A stretch of DNA of 64,000 bases from Albidovulum marisflavi (GCF_025751435.1 NZ_JAOWKY010000004.1:1-64000), one strand, 5' to 3'. Numbered from the stretch's first letter, positions 25,629 to 36,117 are shown. Notes: generated from the sequence alone by a model not told the origin. Numbers and translations are program-made.

Positions 25629-27146
25629 TCAGAGCCCGAGCTTCTTGGCGACCAGTTCGTTGACGGTGGCCGGGTTTGCCTTGCCGCCCGTGGCCTTCAG
25701 CACCTGACCCACGAACCAGCCCGCGAGTTTCGGGTTCTGCTTGGCCTTTTCGACCTGCGCGGGGTTCTGGGCGATCACCTCGTCCACGGCGGCCTCGATG
25801 GCGCCGGTGTCCGTCACCTGCTTCATGCCGCGTGCCGCCGCGACCTCGGCGGGATCTGCGCCCTTTTCCTCGGTCCACAGGATCTCGAACAGGTCCTTGG
25901 CCATCTTGCCCGAGATGTCGCCCTTGGCCATCAGGTCCAGCACGCCGCCAAGCTGGGCGGCCGACAACGGGCTTTCGGCGATCGACAGCCCTTCCTTGTT
26001 GAGCCGCCCGAACAACTCGTTGATGACCCAGTTCGCGGCCTGCTTGCCGTCGCGGCCCTTTGCCACGGCCTCGAAAAATGCGGCGTTTTCGACCTCGGCG
26101 GTCAGCACGCTGGCGTCATATTCGGTCATGCCGTAGTCCGTCACGAACCGCGCCTTCTTCTCGTCCGGAAGTTCGGGCATCGATCCTGCGATGTCGTCCA
26201 CCCAGGCCTGCTCGATCTCAAGCGGCAAGAGGTCGGGGCAGGGGAAATAGCGATAGTCATGCGCCTCTTCCTTGGACCGCATGGACCGGGTTTCGCCCTT
26301 GTCGGGGTCGTAAAGCCGGGTTTCCTGCACGATCTTGCCGCCGTCCTCGATGATTGCGATCTGGCGGCGCGCCTCGTATTCGATCGCGGCCTGGATGAAG
26401 CGCATCGAGTTCATGTTCTTGATCTCGCAGCGCGTGCCGAGGACGGAATGATCGCCGGTCGCCTGGAACTTCTCGTAATCGCCGGGGCGGCAGACCGAGA
26501 CGTTGACATCGGCGCGCAGGTTCCCGTTCTGCATGTTTCCGTCGCAGGTTCCAAGATAGCGCATGATCTGGCGCAGCTTGGCGACATAGGCGGCGGCTTC
26601 CTCCGGCCCGCGGATGTCGGGGCGGCTGACGATCTCCATCAGCGCGACGCCGGTGCGGTTGAGGTCGACAAAAGACATGTTCGGGTCAAGGTCGTGGATC
26701 GACTTGCCAGCGTCCTGTTCAAGGTGGATGCGCTCGATCCTGACGCGTCGCGCGATGCCGGGGGCCATGTCCACGATCACCTCGCCCTCGCCCACGATGG
26801 GGTGGTAGAGCTGAGAAATCTGGTAGCCCTGCGGCAGGTCGGGGTAGAAGTAGTTCTTGCGGTCGAAGGCCGAGCGCAGGTTGATTGCGGCCTTCAGGCC
26901 CAACCCGGTGCGCACCGCCTGCGCCACGCAGAATTCGTTGATGACGGGCAGCATTCCGGGCATCGCCGCATCGACGAACGAGACGTTGGAGTTCGGCTCA
27001 GCCCCGAATTCGGTCGATGCGCCCGAGAAAAGCTTGGCCCTGGACGCAACCTGGGCGTGGACCTCGAGGCCGATCACCAGTTCCCAATCGGATTTCGCGC
27101 CGGCGATCACCTTGGGCTTCGGGGCTTCAAAGGTCAGGTCGAGCAT
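25629..27146 (-). CDS. gatB: Asp/Glu-tRNA(Asn/Gln) amidotransferase subunit B
   Basis: A protein of 505 residues. In the GatCAB complex it activates and amidates misacylated Glu-tRNA(Gln) and Asp-tRNA(Asn). GatB signatures: [77 protein letters not shown] and [17 protein letters not shown], followed by the C-terminal YqeY-like domain with [26 protein letters not shown]. gatA and gatC are not adjacent. The start [12 protein letters not shown] is preceded by an unremarkable ribosome site. Confidence 0.97.
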   Translation of the reverse strand: MLDLTFEAPKPKVIAGAKSDWELVIGLEVHAQVASRAKLFSGASTEFGAEPNSNVSFVDAAMPGMLPVINEFCVAQAVRTGLGLKAAINLRSAFDRKNYFYPDLPQGYQISQLYHPIVGEGEVIVDMAPGIARRVRIERIHLEQDAGKSIHDLDPNMSFVDLNRTGVALMEIVSRPDIRGPEEAAAYVAKLRQIMRYLGTCDGNMQNGNLRADVNVSVCRPGDYEKFQATGDHSVLGTRCEIKNMNSMRFIQAAIEYEARRQIAIIEDGGKIVQETRLYDPDKGETRSMRSKEEAHDYRYFPCPDLLPLEIEQAWVDDIAGSMPELPDEKKARFVTDYGMTEYDASVLTAEVENAAFFEAVAKGRDGKQAANWVINELFGRLNKEGLSIAESPLSAAQLGGVLDLMAKGDISGKMAKDLFEILWTEEKGADPAEVAAARGMKQVTDTGAIEAAVDEVIAQNPAQVEKAKQNPKLAGWFVGQVLKATGGKANPATVNELVAKKLGL

Positions 27147-27373
27147 GGGCTGGGTCCTTCAACTGTCCGGGGGGCTTTCTAGGCCAGCGGGGGCCGCCAG
27201 ACAAGGCGCATTGACGGGGCCCGTGCGGCCATGGGTGCGCAAGGGATCGCCAAGAGCACCGATCGCGAGCGGCGAATCTTCGCCGATGCCGAAATCGCAA
27301 GCTTGCGCAAGAGGGGAGGATGGTGAACTGGTCTTTTGCCGGACGCATCGGGCCGGTTCTTCAGGGCAGGTCG

Positions 27374-27973
27374 ATGCCGAAAGCTTTGGGACTTCTGGCC
27401 GCCGCCGTGGCCTTGTCATTCTTGACAGGTTGCGTCACGCCGCAAGCGACGATGGGCGCCAACCAGTTGCCACCGATGCGTTGGGATCATCTGCCGGAGG
27501 CCGAGCAGTGGACCCTGTCCACGCTTCGCGCGCTCAGCGACGACGGCGCGGCGCTTGCCCAGACGGTTCCACAGGATATCGACACGTTCTGCCCCGGCTA
27601 CCGCGAGGCCGGAATGGAAGACCGCCGCGCCTTCTGGGCGGGGTTGCTGTCTGCGCTGGCAAAGCACGAAAGCACCTGGAACCCCGAGGCACGTGGGGGC
27701 GGCGGCCGCTGGATCGGGCTCCTGCAGATCGCGCCACGAACGGCGCAGGCCTACGACTGCGAGGCGGCCGATCGCGAGGGTCTTCAGGACGGGTCTGCGA
27801 ACCTTGCCTGTGCGGTTCGCATTGCTGCAACGCAGGTCGCGCGGGACGACGCGATCGTCAGCGACGGCTCTGGCGGTTGGCGCGGCATCGCGCGCGACTG
27901 GGCGCCGATGCGCGCCCGTGACAAGCGGGCCGAGATTGCCGCCTGGACCAGCAAACAAAGCTATTGCCAGTAA
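27374..27973 (+). CDS. Lytic-transglycosylase-like lipoprotein
   Basis: A protein of 199 residues. Signal peptide MPKALGLLAAAVALSFLTGC ends in a lipobox. The later part (FWAGLLSALAKHESTWNPEARGGGGRWIGLLQIAPRTAQAYDCEA) has the SLT-type Glu in the HES context and a GLLQI segment, consistent with a peptidoglycan lytic transglycosylase-like fold. An in-frame ATG at 27320 preceded by GAGGGGAGG would add 18 residues before the signal peptide. I prefer 27374 because lipoprotein signals normally start near their basic residue. The stop is 7 bp from the convergent membrane gene. Confidence 0.8.
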   Translation: MPKALGLLAAAVALSFLTGCVTPQATMGANQLPPMRWDHLPEAEQWTLSTLRALSDDGAALAQTVPQDIDTFCPGYREAGMEDRRAFWAGLLSALAKHESTWNPEARGGGGRWIGLLQIAPRTAQAYDCEAADREGLQDGSANLACAVRIAATQVARDDAIVSDGSGGWRGIARDWAPMRARDKRAEIAAWTSKQSYCQ

Positions 27974-27980
27974 GGCGCGG

Positions 27981-28406
27981 TCAGAAAAGCGTCGGCAGCC
28001 CGAGCTTGGCGAATTCCGCGACGAGTCGACGCGTTCCGAAGCGTTCGGCCCCCGGAAGCGACAGTCGATCGCCCGAATACAGGTTCAGGATGCAGCGTGT
28101 TTCGCCTTCGCCGGGCTTGTGGCCCGTCTGATAGATCGTGACGCTGGCGATCTCTTCCAGCGCGATGTTCCTGTGATAGCGTCCCTCGAAGAACTCCAGC
28201 CCTTCGTCGCTCAGGCGGAAACCGTGGATGGAGTTGTCGGCGATGCGCCAAAGCACGACGACGACGAAAAGAATTGCAAGCCATTGGTGAAAGCCGGGCA
28301 GGCCAAGCGTGTGCATCAGATAGGCGGATGCCATGGCTGCGCCCAGGGCGAGGTAGCTGGCTGGCGTGCGCGACTGGTCGCGGTATTCGAACGTCTCTCT
28401 CAACAT
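27981..28406 (-). CDS. Membrane protein with C-terminal PH-like domain
   Basis: A protein of 141 residues. One long or two short hydrophobic segments (YLALGAAMASAYLMHTLG and WLAILFVVVVLWRIA) are followed by a soluble part (DEGLEFFEGRYHRNIALEEIASVTIY). That part resembles bacterial PH-like photoreceptor/bPH domains in its strand pattern. No catalytic motif. An upstream GTG at 28412 is an alternative start. Function unknown; the fold call is tentative. Confidence 0.7.
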   Translation of the reverse strand: MLRETFEYRDQSRTPASYLALGAAMASAYLMHTLGLPGFHQWLAILFVVVVLWRIADNSIHGFRLSDEGLEFFEGRYHRNIALEEIASVTIYQTGHKPGEGETRCILNLYSGDRLSLPGAERFGTRRLVAEFAKLGLPTLF

Positions 28407-28637
28407 GGTCACAAACTACTCGTTACACGCGGCGGCTGAACGACCGCTTGACCCAAGAATGTACGCCGGAATGGGCCGTTCAAAGCGGTGCATCCCAATC
28501 AGCCCTCGTTTTGGGCAGCCTGCGAAACGGTCACAGTGGGCTTGGGCGCATTGTTTGCAAATGTCGCCCGGAACAGAGCGACAAGGCCGCCTCGCGGATA
28601 CGAGACGGTTTTGCCCGCGATTCGAGTTCCTACGTGG

Positions 28638-31211
28638 TCAAAGTCCCAGGATTCGGCCCGTCATTTCCGACAGATCGCGGCTCAGGCCGGGCGCGGACCG
28701 GATCCGCTGCAACTCTGCCGCCACCATGGCGCGCCGGTCGGCGTCGTAGCGCGCCCAGGTTTCGAAGGCCGTCGAAAGACGCGCCGCGATCTGCGGGTTC
28801 ACCGGGTCAAGCCGCAAGAGCCAGTCGGCATAGAACCGATACGCCGCGCCCGAAGCGTGGTGGAACCCGGCGTGATTGGCGGCGATGCCCCCCAGAAGGG
28901 ACCGGGCGCGGTTCGGGTTTCTCCAGTCGAAATCTGGATGGGCCGCAAGGCGTTCGGCCACCTCTGCCGCCTGATGGGGGGCGGCGTGCACGACCTGAAT
29001 CATGAACCACTTGTCTATGACCAGCCTGTTGCCCTTCCAGCGCTCGTGGAACGCGGGCAGTGCCGCCTCTGCCCGCCCCGCCTCGATCAGACAGGCCAGC
29101 GCGGCGGCGCTTTCGGTCATGTTGCCGGCAGCATCGAACAGCGTCTGGGCGCGCGCGCCCCCGTCGATCCGGTTGAGAAGCCCCAGGGCGGCCACCCTGA
29201 GCGAACGGCGGCCAGCCGCGGTGGCGTCGGGGGAAAACGGCCCCCGGTCGGCCATCGCGTCATAGGTCAGTGCGAGGGGACGTACCAGCCGCTCGGCAAC
29301 GGTGCGGGCCAAGGTTTCGCGGGCGGTGTGGATGCGATCGGGATCGGGGCTGCGTCCGGCCTCCGCCAGCGTCTGCGCCAGGTCGTCCTCGGACGGCAGC
29401 CGCAGGCAAAGCGCGCGAAAAGCCGGATCCAGGCTGTCGTCGGTCAGAAGCCGGCCAAGCGCGGAGATGTAGTCGGCCGAAGGGGCGTCGTCGTCGGTTA
29501 CCATCCGCACCAGAACGTCCTTGGCCAGGGCCCGTCCTGCCTCCCACCGGTTGAAGGGGTCGGTGTCGTGGGCCAGAAGGAAGGCGCGCTCACTTGCCGG
29601 GACTTCCCGTTCAAGCACCACCGGCGCTGAGAAGCCGCGAAGGATCGACGCAACCGGGCGGCTGGCCAGATCAGCGAAGCGGAAGCTCTGGGTCGCCTCG
29701 GTCATCTCCAGTATCGTCGTCGGCAGGATTTCGTCGCCGTTCGGATTCAATAAACCGACCGCGATCGGAATCACGCGGGGCAGCTTTGTGTCCTGGCCGG
29801 GCGTGGGTGGGGTCATCTGCGTGAAGGTCAGCGTCAAGGTGCCGTCCCGCCAGTCCTCGGATACGGACAGGCGCGGGGTGCCCGCGTCTGTATACCAGCG
29901 CTTGAACTGGCTCAGATCCCGGCCCGTCGCATCCTCGAACACCTTCAGCCAGTCCTCGATCGTCGCGGCATCCCCGTCGTGGCGGTCGAAGTAGAGGTCG
30001 AGCGCGCGGGCGTAGCCGTCATCCCCCACCAGCCGCTTCAGCATCCCGATGACCTCGGCGCCCTTCTCGTAGACGGTCGCGGTGTAGAAGTTGTTGATCT
30101 CGACAAAGCTTGATGGCCGGGGCGGATGGGCCAGCGGCCCCATGTCCTCGCGGAACTGGCGGGCGCGCAGGCTCAGCACGTCCTCGATCCGCTTCACGGG
30201 CTCGGACCGCATGGCCGAGGTGAACTGCTGGTCGCGAAAGACCGTTAGACCTTCCTTCAGGCAAAGCTGGAACCAGTCGCGGCAGGTGATCCGGTTGCCG
30301 GTCCAGTTGTGAAAGTATTCATGCGCGATCACGCCCTCGATCCGCTCGAAATCCAGGTCGGTCGCGGTTTCAGGGCTGGCGAGGACGAGCTTGGAGTTGA
30401 AGATGTTCAGCCCCTTGTTCTCCATCGCGCCCATGTTGAAGTCATCCACTGCGACGATGTTGAAGACGTCCAGGTCGTATTCGCGCCCATAGGCCTCCTC
30501 GTCCCACGTCATCGAGCGGATCAGGCTGTCCATCGCGAAAGCGCAGCGATCAAGGTCGCCGGGACGGACCCAGATGTTCAGGTCGACCTTGCGGCCCGAT
30601 CGGGTGGTGAAGCTGTCGGGCAGGTTCACGAGGTTCCCCGCGACCAGCGCGAACAGGTACGATGGCTTCGGCCAGGGGTCGTCCCATTCGGCCCATCCGG
30701 GACCGGAGGCGGTGGGGTTGCCGTTCGACAGCATCACCGGCATGTCGCTTTCGATGCGCACCTTGAAGGGCGCCATCACGTCGGGCCGGTCGGGGTAGTA
30801 GGTGATCTTGCGGAATCCCTCGGCCTCGCACTGGGTGCAATACATGCCGCCGGACATGTAAAGCCCTTCCAGCGCGGTGTTGCCTTCGGGGTCGATCTCG
30901 ACCTCCGCCTCCCACAGGAACGGGCCGTCGGGCAGGGCCTGCGCGGCGACGGTTGCGCCTTCGTCCGTCACGGTCAGCAGCGCGGCGGGCACGTCGGCGC
31001 CGTCGATACGGGCGGCGATAAGGCGCAACTTCTCGCCGTGCAGGAACAGGTCGTGCCGCCCCGCGCGCTCCGGATTCGGGGCGAAGGCGATACGCGAGAT
31101 CACGCGCGTCGTCTTGGGCGCGAGGCGGAAGGTCAGGTCGACCCGCTCGATGCGGAAGGGGAACGGCTGATAGTCCTTCAGGTAGATCGTCTGCGGGCTC
31201 GCGTCTTTCAT
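28638..31211 (-). CDS. pepN: Aminopeptidase N (M1 family)
   Basis: A protein of 857 residues. This zinc exopeptidase releases N-terminal residues from peptides. The exopeptidase motif GAMEN is at 261-265, and the zinc site HEYFH (297-301) with Glu320 as third ligand. The bacterial PepN form has the C-terminal helical domain (ARETLARTVAERLVRPLALTYD and later) and the expected length of about 860. The start at 31211 gives MKDASPQTIYLKDYQPF, the usual N-terminus of the alphaproteobacterial enzyme. The gene is transcribed alone. Confidence 0.96.
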   Translation of the reverse strand: MKDASPQTIYLKDYQPFPFRIERVDLTFRLAPKTTRVISRIAFAPNPERAGRHDLFLHGEKLRLIAARIDGADVPAALLTVTDEGATVAAQALPDGPFLWEAEVEIDPEGNTALEGLYMSGGMYCTQCEAEGFRKITYYPDRPDVMAPFKVRIESDMPVMLSNGNPTASGPGWAEWDDPWPKPSYLFALVAGNLVNLPDSFTTRSGRKVDLNIWVRPGDLDRCAFAMDSLIRSMTWDEEAYGREYDLDVFNIVAVDDFNMGAMENKGLNIFNSKLVLASPETATDLDFERIEGVIAHEYFHNWTGNRITCRDWFQLCLKEGLTVFRDQQFTSAMRSEPVKRIEDVLSLRARQFREDMGPLAHPPRPSSFVEINNFYTATVYEKGAEVIGMLKRLVGDDGYARALDLYFDRHDGDAATIEDWLKVFEDATGRDLSQFKRWYTDAGTPRLSVSEDWRDGTLTLTFTQMTPPTPGQDTKLPRVIPIAVGLLNPNGDEILPTTILEMTEATQSFRFADLASRPVASILRGFSAPVVLEREVPASERAFLLAHDTDPFNRWEAGRALAKDVLVRMVTDDDAPSADYISALGRLLTDDSLDPAFRALCLRLPSEDDLAQTLAEAGRSPDPDRIHTARETLARTVAERLVRPLALTYDAMADRGPFSPDATAAGRRSLRVAALGLLNRIDGGARAQTLFDAAGNMTESAAALACLIEAGRAEAALPAFHERWKGNRLVIDKWFMIQVVHAAPHQAAEVAERLAAHPDFDWRNPNRARSLLGGIAANHAGFHHASGAAYRFYADWLLRLDPVNPQIAARLSTAFETWARYDADRRAMVAAELQRIRSAPGLSRDLSEMTGRILGL

Positions 31212-31274
31212 CGTGGCACTCCGGCACATGTCGCGCCGGAGGTTAGGCGCTCGTCCCAGGCACTGCAACCGGGC

Positions 31275-31733
31275 TCAGGTGGCGCCCACGAACGCCGCGA
31301 GCTTGCCCAGCGTCTGTTGCCCCAGTTCCACCGCGCCGAAGCCCTTGGCATCCTCGTATTCGCGGCGGGTCGAGAAGATCATCGACAGGGTGATCCTGGT
31401 GCCGGTGCCTGTCGCCTCGAAGCAGGCGGAGGCGTCTGCATGCTTGGGTCCGTTTTCGCCCCAGTGGAGCGTGTAGTCGATGCGTTCCAACGGCACGATA
31501 CGGGTGTAGCGGTGGTGGTTCGGATAAACCGTGCCATCCGGCCCGATCATGTCGAAAACCCAGTCGCCCCCTTCGCGCAGGTCGATGCGATCCGTGCGGC
31601 AGGTAAATCCGTCCGGACCCCACCAGCGGGGCTGGGAGTCAGAGTCTGTCCAGGCGGCCCAAACTGCGGCCAAGGGGGCCGCAATGAGGCGTTCGATGAC
31701 CATCGTGCGATCACTCGGGTCCGCGGCGGTCAT
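31275..31733 (-). CDS. SRPBCC (AHSA1-like) domain protein
   Basis: A protein of 152 residues. Activator-of-Hsp90-like START fold, with VIERLIAAPLAAVWAAWTDSDSQPRWWGPDGFTC as the N-terminal signature and a DLREGGDWVFDMIGPDG strand. It is the third gene of an ArsR-SRPBCC-SRPBCC operon and overlaps its neighbour by ATGA. These proteins are often found with ArsR-type regulators and may bind hydrophobic ligands. Substrate unknown. Confidence 0.85.
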   Translation of the reverse strand: MTAADPSDRTMVIERLIAAPLAAVWAAWTDSDSQPRWWGPDGFTCRTDRIDLREGGDWVFDMIGPDGTVYPNHHRYTRIVPLERIDYTLHWGENGPKHADASACFEATGTGTRITLSMIFSTRREYEDAKGFGAVELGQQTLGKLAAFVGAT

Positions 31734-32200
31734 CTGGTCAGGCCCTTCGCATAGTCCTCAAGCTGCGTCGCCACGGTGCCCCAGCCGTCGTAGAAGCCCA
31801 TGGCCTTGTGCGCCTCGGCGGTCTCGGCCGATCGGTGACGCGCGATGGCGGTATAGACGGTGCCCCCGTCATCCGAGTCCGAGAGCATAAGGATCGCGGT
31901 CATGAAAGGATCGGGCGAGGGCTTCCATCCTTCGGTATAGGCGTCGGTGAAGACGAGCTTTTCCTGCGGCACGATTTCCAGATAGACGCCATTGTTCTGC
32001 ATCTCGTTGCCATCGACGTTGAACGTGGTGTTGAACCGTCCTCCGACACGAAGATCGATGTCGCAGGCGGTCACCTTGTGCGGCCGCGGCACGAAGAAAT
32101 GCGGAATGTGTTCGGGTGAGGTCCAGCATTCCCAGATAAGTTTCCGGGGCACGGACAGGGTGCGTGTGAACTGAAGGTCGGTCTTCGGGTCAAGATCCAT
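31730..32200 (-). CDS. SRPBCC (AHSA1-like) domain protein
   Basis: A protein of 156 residues. It has LQFTRTLSVPRKLIWECWTSPEHIPHFFVP, DLRVGGRFNTTFNVDG and YLEIVPQEKLVFTDAYTEGW, the AHSA1 pattern. It is related to but divergent from the downstream SRPBCC protein. It overlaps the ArsR gene start-to-stop by about 11 bp and the downstream gene by ATGA, so all three are co-translated. Function unknown. Confidence 0.85.
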   Translation of the reverse strand: MDLDPKTDLQFTRTLSVPRKLIWECWTSPEHIPHFFVPRPHKVTACDIDLRVGGRFNTTFNVDGNEMQNNGVYLEIVPQEKLVFTDAYTEGWKPSPDPFMTAILMLSDSDDGGTVYTAIARHRSAETAEAHKAMGFYDGWGTVATQLEDYAKGLTR

Positions 32201-32543
32201 CTGCGCGTTCCTTCATCAGTCGGGTTAAGTAGTCGTCCAGCCGGTCCAGCCGCCCCTCCCAAAGCGCCCGCTGTTCGTCGAGCCACGAGCGGACGGGGGT
32301 GAAAGCGCCGGGAACAAGTTTCACGGTGCGGGTGCGGCCCTGCTTCGAGGTTTCGACAAGGCCCGCGCCTTCCAGTCGGCGCACGTGCCCCAGAAACGAG
32401 GGCAGGGCCATGTCGAATGGGCCGGCGAGTTCGGTCACGGTCGCGGGCCCCCGTGCCAGCCGCTCGAGGATCGCGCGGCGGGTCGGGTCGCCAAGCGCCT
32501 GGAACAGGGTGTCGAGTTGTCCGGGTGACAGGTTCATCCGCAT
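32190..32543 (-). CDS. ArsR-family HTH repressor
   Basis: A protein of 117 residues. Winged HTH of the ArsR type, with LDTLFQALGDPTRRAILERLARGPATVTELAGPFDMALPSFLGHVRRLEGAGLV. It lacks the ELCVCDL metal Cys motif, as usual in ArsR regulators paired with SRPBCC genes. The start at 32543 (MRMNLSPGQ) or 32537. It is divergent from glcB. Two TTAGCC-containing palindromic elements just upstream are plausible autoregulatory operators. Confidence 0.88.
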   Translation of the reverse strand: MRMNLSPGQLDTLFQALGDPTRRAILERLARGPATVTELAGPFDMALPSFLGHVRRLEGAGLVETSKQGRTRTVKLVPGAFTPVRSWLDEQRALWEGRLDRLDDYLTRLMKERADGS

Positions 32544-32551
32544 CTCAATTG

Positions 32552-32614
32552 TTAGCCGATTAACTAAGTAACGCAATCCGCCGAGTCGCGCAAGATGCTT
32601 AGCCGTTTGGCTAA
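32552..32614. promoter_or_regulatory. Two related palindromic elements, candidate ArsR operators
   Basis: TTAGCCGTTTGGCTAA (32599-32614) has perfect 6-bp arms. A degenerate copy TTAGCCGATTAACTAA lies at 32552-32567, with centres 47 bp apart. The pair sits immediately upstream of the ArsR gene and is far from glcB, fitting autoregulation of the ArsR-SRPBCC unit. Confidence 0.5.
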
Positions 32615-32738
32615 CTGATTTCCGGCGCGGCCGGGAAATATGCAGGTGTTGCCGACGCAAGCGTTGATGCCGCCCGGTTGGTCCTGTAGTGAATGGGTAT
32701 TCTCGGCATACCGCCGTATGCGGAACCAAGAGGTCAGA

Positions 32739-34883
32739 ATGACGCGGGTTGAACGGCACGGACTTCAGGTGGCAGAGGTTCTTGCCGCCTTCATCGAGGG
32801 GCAGGCGCTGCCCGGTACCGGGGTGACGGCAGATGTGTTCTGGTCCGGCCTTGCGCGCCTTGTGGCGGATCAGGGTCCCAAGAACCGCGCCTTGCTGGAA
32901 AAGCGCGAAGAGCTTCAGGCCAGTATCGACGCCTGGCACGTCAAGCACCGGGATCAGCCGCACGACCACGAAGCCTACAAGGCGTTTCTTTCCGAGATCG
33001 GCTATCTTTTGCCCGAAGGCCCGGCATTCGAGATCGACACCTCGAACGTGGACCCCGAAATCGCCTCCGTCGCAGGGCCACAGCTTGTCGTTCCCGTCAC
33101 GAATGCGCGTTATGCGCTTAACGCGGCCAACGCGCGCTGGGGCAGCCTTTATGATTGCCTTTACGGCACCGACGCCATGGGCAGCCTTCCGCCGGCGGGC
33201 GGGTATGAGCGCGGACGCGGCGCGCGGGTCGTCGCAAGGGCACGCGTGTTCCTGGACGAATCCTTCCCGATTGCCGGGGCAAGCCATGCCGATGTGCGCC
33301 GCTACTACGTCAAGGACGGTCAGCTGCTGGTGGACGACCTGCCTTTGGTCGATCCGTCTAAGTTCGTGGGCTACCGGGGCAATCCCCGCGCGCCAGAAAC
33401 GATTCTGCTGCGCAACAACGGGCTTCATGTCGAATTGATCTTCGATCGTGCGCATTTCATCGGTTCGCGCGATCAGGCCTGTCTGGCGGATGTGCAACTG
33501 GAAAGCGCCATGTCCGCGATCATGGATTGCGAGGACTCGGTCGCCTGCGTGGACGCAGTGGACAAGGTCCAGGCCTACGCCAATTGGCTGGGCCTCATGC
33601 GCGGCGACCTGGAGGAGGCGTTCCAGAAGGGGGGCCAGCTTGTCCGGCGCAAGTTGAACCCCGACCGCGTCTATACCGCGCCCGACGGATCGCCCGTGAC
33701 AGTAAAGGGGCGGGCGCTGCTTTGGGTTCGCAACGTCGGCCACCTGATGACAAACCCCGCGATCCTCGACGCCGAGGGGAACGAGATCCCCGAAGGGCTG
33801 ATGGACGCCATGGTCACTGTGGCTGTTGCCATTCACGACCTGAAAAAGTCCGGCGGCGCGCGGAACTCGGTCCGCGGATCGGTCTATGTCGTGAAGCCCA
33901 AGATGCACGGGCCGGAGGAGGTGGCCTTTGCCGACGAAACCTTCGCTCTGGTCGAGGACGCGCTGGGGCTGCCGCGCCACACGGTCAAGATCGGCATCAT
34001 GGACGAAGAGCGGCGCACATCCGTCAATCTCAAGGAATGCATCCGCGCCGCAAAACACCGCGTCGCCTTCATCAACACCGGATTCCTTGATCGCACCGGG
34101 GACGAGATCCACACCTCGATGGAGGCGGGGCCCTTCAGCCGCAAGGATTTCATCAAGCGCAAGGGCTGGATTACGGCCTATGAAAACCAGAACGTCGACA
34201 TCGGGCTGGAATGCGGCCTGTCGGGGCGGGCACAGATCGGCAAGGGCATGTGGGCCATGCCCGACATGATGGCGGCGATGCTTGAGCAGAAGGTCGAACA
34301 TCCCAAGGCTGGCGCGAATACCGCCTGGGTGCCGTCGCCAACGGCGGCGACGCTGCATGCGCTGCACTACCATCGCATCGACGTGTTCGCGGTTCAGGCA
34401 CGGCTGAAGAAAGGCGGGCGTCGCGCCTATGTGGATGCGTTGCTGGATATCCCGATGGCGACCTACCGCAAGTGGACGCCCGACCAGATCCGCCGCGAGG
34501 TCGAAAACAACTGTCAGGGCATCCTTGGCTACGTCGTCCGTTGGATCGATCAGGGGGTTGGCTGTTCCAAGGTGCCCGACATCAATGACGTCGGCCTGAT
34601 GGAGGACAGGGCGACCTGCCGCATTTCGGCCCAGCACGTCGCAAACTGGCTGCACCACTCGGTGGTGGGTGAGGCCGAGGTGATGGATATCCTCAAGCGG
34701 ATGGCCGAGGTCGTGGACCGCCAGAACGCGGGCGACCCCGCCTACACCCCGATGGCGCCGGGCTTCCAGGGGCTGGCCTTCCAGGCGGCCTGCGACCTTG
34801 TCTTCCTGGGCCGCGTGCAGCCCTCGGGCTACACCGAGCCGATCCTGCACCGCCGCCGGCTTGAGGTGAAGCGGGCCGGCTGA
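32739..34883 (+). CDS. glcB: Malate synthase G
   Basis: A protein of 714 residues. It condenses acetyl-CoA and glyoxylate to malate. The start [18 protein letters not shown] is preceded by AGAGG. Typical blocks are [71 protein letters not shown] and [22 protein letters not shown], with the catalytic residues in the MDEERR region. Length matches the G isoform (E. coli 723). The gene is followed 74 bp later by glcG. Confidence 0.97.
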   Translation: MTRVERHGLQVAEVLAAFIEGQALPGTGVTADVFWSGLARLVADQGPKNRALLEKREELQASIDAWHVKHRDQPHDHEAYKAFLSEIGYLLPEGPAFEIDTSNVDPEIASVAGPQLVVPVTNARYALNAANARWGSLYDCLYGTDAMGSLPPAGGYERGRGARVVARARVFLDESFPIAGASHADVRRYYVKDGQLLVDDLPLVDPSKFVGYRGNPRAPETILLRNNGLHVELIFDRAHFIGSRDQACLADVQLESAMSAIMDCEDSVACVDAVDKVQAYANWLGLMRGDLEEAFQKGGQLVRRKLNPDRVYTAPDGSPVTVKGRALLWVRNVGHLMTNPAILDAEGNEIPEGLMDAMVTVAVAIHDLKKSGGARNSVRGSVYVVKPKMHGPEEVAFADETFALVEDALGLPRHTVKIGIMDEERRTSVNLKECIRAAKHRVAFINTGFLDRTGDEIHTSMEAGPFSRKDFIKRKGWITAYENQNVDIGLECGLSGRAQIGKGMWAMPDMMAAMLEQKVEHPKAGANTAWVPSPTAATLHALHYHRIDVFAVQARLKKGGRRAYVDALLDIPMATYRKWTPDQIRREVENNCQGILGYVVRWIDQGVGCSKVPDINDVGLMEDRATCRISAQHVANWLHHSVVGEAEVMDILKRMAEVVDRQNAGDPAYTPMAPGFQGLAFQAACDLVFLGRVQPSGYTEPILHRRRLEVKRAG

Positions 34884-34957
34884 TTACCGCTTCGGCTTCC
34901 AAGCTTGCGTGCCGCGCCGCCGGATATATCCTGTGGCGGGCACCAAGGGAGGGGTGA

Positions 34958-35383
34958 ATGGAACTTGATATCCAAACGGCGCGCAGGATCATCGCGGTCG
35001 CCCTGGAAACCGGGCAGGCGAGGGCGATGAAGCCCCTGTCGGTCGTGGTTCTGGACGCAGGCGGTCATCCCATCGCCTTCGAACGCGCCGACGGAGCCTC
35101 GCCCGGCCGGTTCGAGATCGCGCGCGGCAAGGCCTATGGCGCGGTAATGCTTGGCATGGGGGGGCGCGCCCAGGCTGAACGCGCGGCGGTCGGCCCGACG
35201 TTCATGGCCGCGGTGAACGGCGCATTCGGCGGACGGCTCGTTCCGGTTCCGGGCGGGGTGCTGGTGCGCGATCAGGGCGGCCGGGTGATCGGCGCCGTGG
35301 GCGTCACAGGCGACACGTCTGACAACGACGCTGTTGCGGCGCTTGCAGGCATCGAGTCCGTTGGTCTTACGGGTGAGGCCTGA
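34958..35383 (+). CDS. glcG: GlcG/HbpS family heme-binding-type protein
   Basis: A protein of 141 residues. Small GlcG/DUF336 fold with VVVLDAGGHPIAFERADGASPGRFEIARGKAYGAV and a GGVLVRDQGGRVIGAVGVTGDTSDND end. GlcG is found next to glycolate/malate-synthase genes. Its exact role is unsettled: heme-binding homologues and ligand-binding are both reported in the family. Its position after glcB supports the glyoxylate-associated name. Confidence 0.85.
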   Translation: MELDIQTARRIIAVALETGQARAMKPLSVVVLDAGGHPIAFERADGASPGRFEIARGKAYGAVMLGMGGRAQAERAAVGPTFMAAVNGAFGGRLVPVPGGVLVRDQGGRVIGAVGVTGDTSDNDAVAALAGIESVGLTGEA

Positions 35384-35428
35384 GTTTAGACGCGAGCCTG
35401 ATCTTTCCCGAGCAGATCCACGATATTG

Positions 35429-35459
35429 AAAAAAGGGGGACGCCTGAGCGCCCCCCTTT
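35429..35459. terminator. Bidirectional terminator between glcG and fasciclin gene
   Basis: GGGGGACGC and GCGCCCCCC pair around a CTGA loop with one mismatch. A-tract (AAAAAA) on the left gives TTTTTT on the minus strand, a strong terminator for the fasciclin gene. The TTTGTT on the right serves glcG more weakly. Confidence 0.8.
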
Positions 35460-35465
35460 GTTGCC

Positions 35466-35957
35466 TTAGCTCGACGGAGGCAGGATCACCGCGTCGATGA
35501 CGTGGATCACTCCATTCGACGCCTCGATGTCGGCGGCGGTGATGTTGGCGCCATCGACCTTGGCGCCGCCTTCGGTCGAGATCGTCACCTCTGCGCCGTT
35601 CACCGTCGCGGCCATCATGCCGTCGCTGAGGTCGGTCGACATTACTTTGCCCGGAACGACGTGATAGGTCAGCACTGCCACCAGCTTGTCCTTGTTCTCG
35701 GGCTTCAGCAGGTCTTCGACGGTGCCGGCGGGCAGCGCGGCAAAGGCGTCGTCGGTGGGCGCGAACACGGTGAAGGGCCCTTCCCCTTTCAGCGTGTCGA
35801 CCAGTCCGGCCGCGCCAAGCGCCGCAGCCAGAGTTTCAAATCCACCCGCCGCAACGGCGGTATCCACGATATCGGCCGATTCAGCCCAAAGAGGGGCAGG
35901 GGCAGCAAGAGCGGCGGCAAGGTACAGGGGCTTAAGCGATTTCGTCAGGAAGGTCAT
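35466..35957 (-). CDS. Secreted fasciclin-domain protein
   Basis: A protein of 163 residues. Signal peptide [19 protein letters not shown] up to about residue 25. A single FAS1 domain follows with [40 protein letters not shown] and [13 protein letters not shown], the H1/H2 boxes of fasciclin. Bacterial members are secreted adhesion or surface proteins. AAAGGAC precedes the start. Tightly followed by a terminator, so a monocistronic message is likely. Confidence 0.93.
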   Translation of the reverse strand: MTFLTKSLKPLYLAAALAAPAPLWAESADIVDTAVAAGGFETLAAALGAAGLVDTLKGEGPFTVFAPTDDAFAALPAGTVEDLLKPENKDKLVAVLTYHVVPGKVMSTDLSDGMMAATVNGAEVTISTEGGAKVDGANITAADIEASNGVIHVIDAVILPPSS

Positions 35958-36117
35958 CTGATGTCCTTTCGTTGTTTCGTGTTCAGCGCAGTCGGCTGAA
36001 CTGCCTTTGAACATCGTTAAAAACATTTATTCTGCAAGAAAATTTGAGTAAAATTAAAGTGATTGTAATATGGTGCAAATTGGTCCGCGCCGTTTGCATG
36101 TGAGGAGAAGAAGCGAC

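Noticed and set aside
32190-34850. An 886-codon minus-strand reading frame spanning the glcB region.
   Set aside because: It is a frame opposite malate synthase that happens to join the ArsR frame. Only the last 117 codons (32190-32543) look like protein of a known family.
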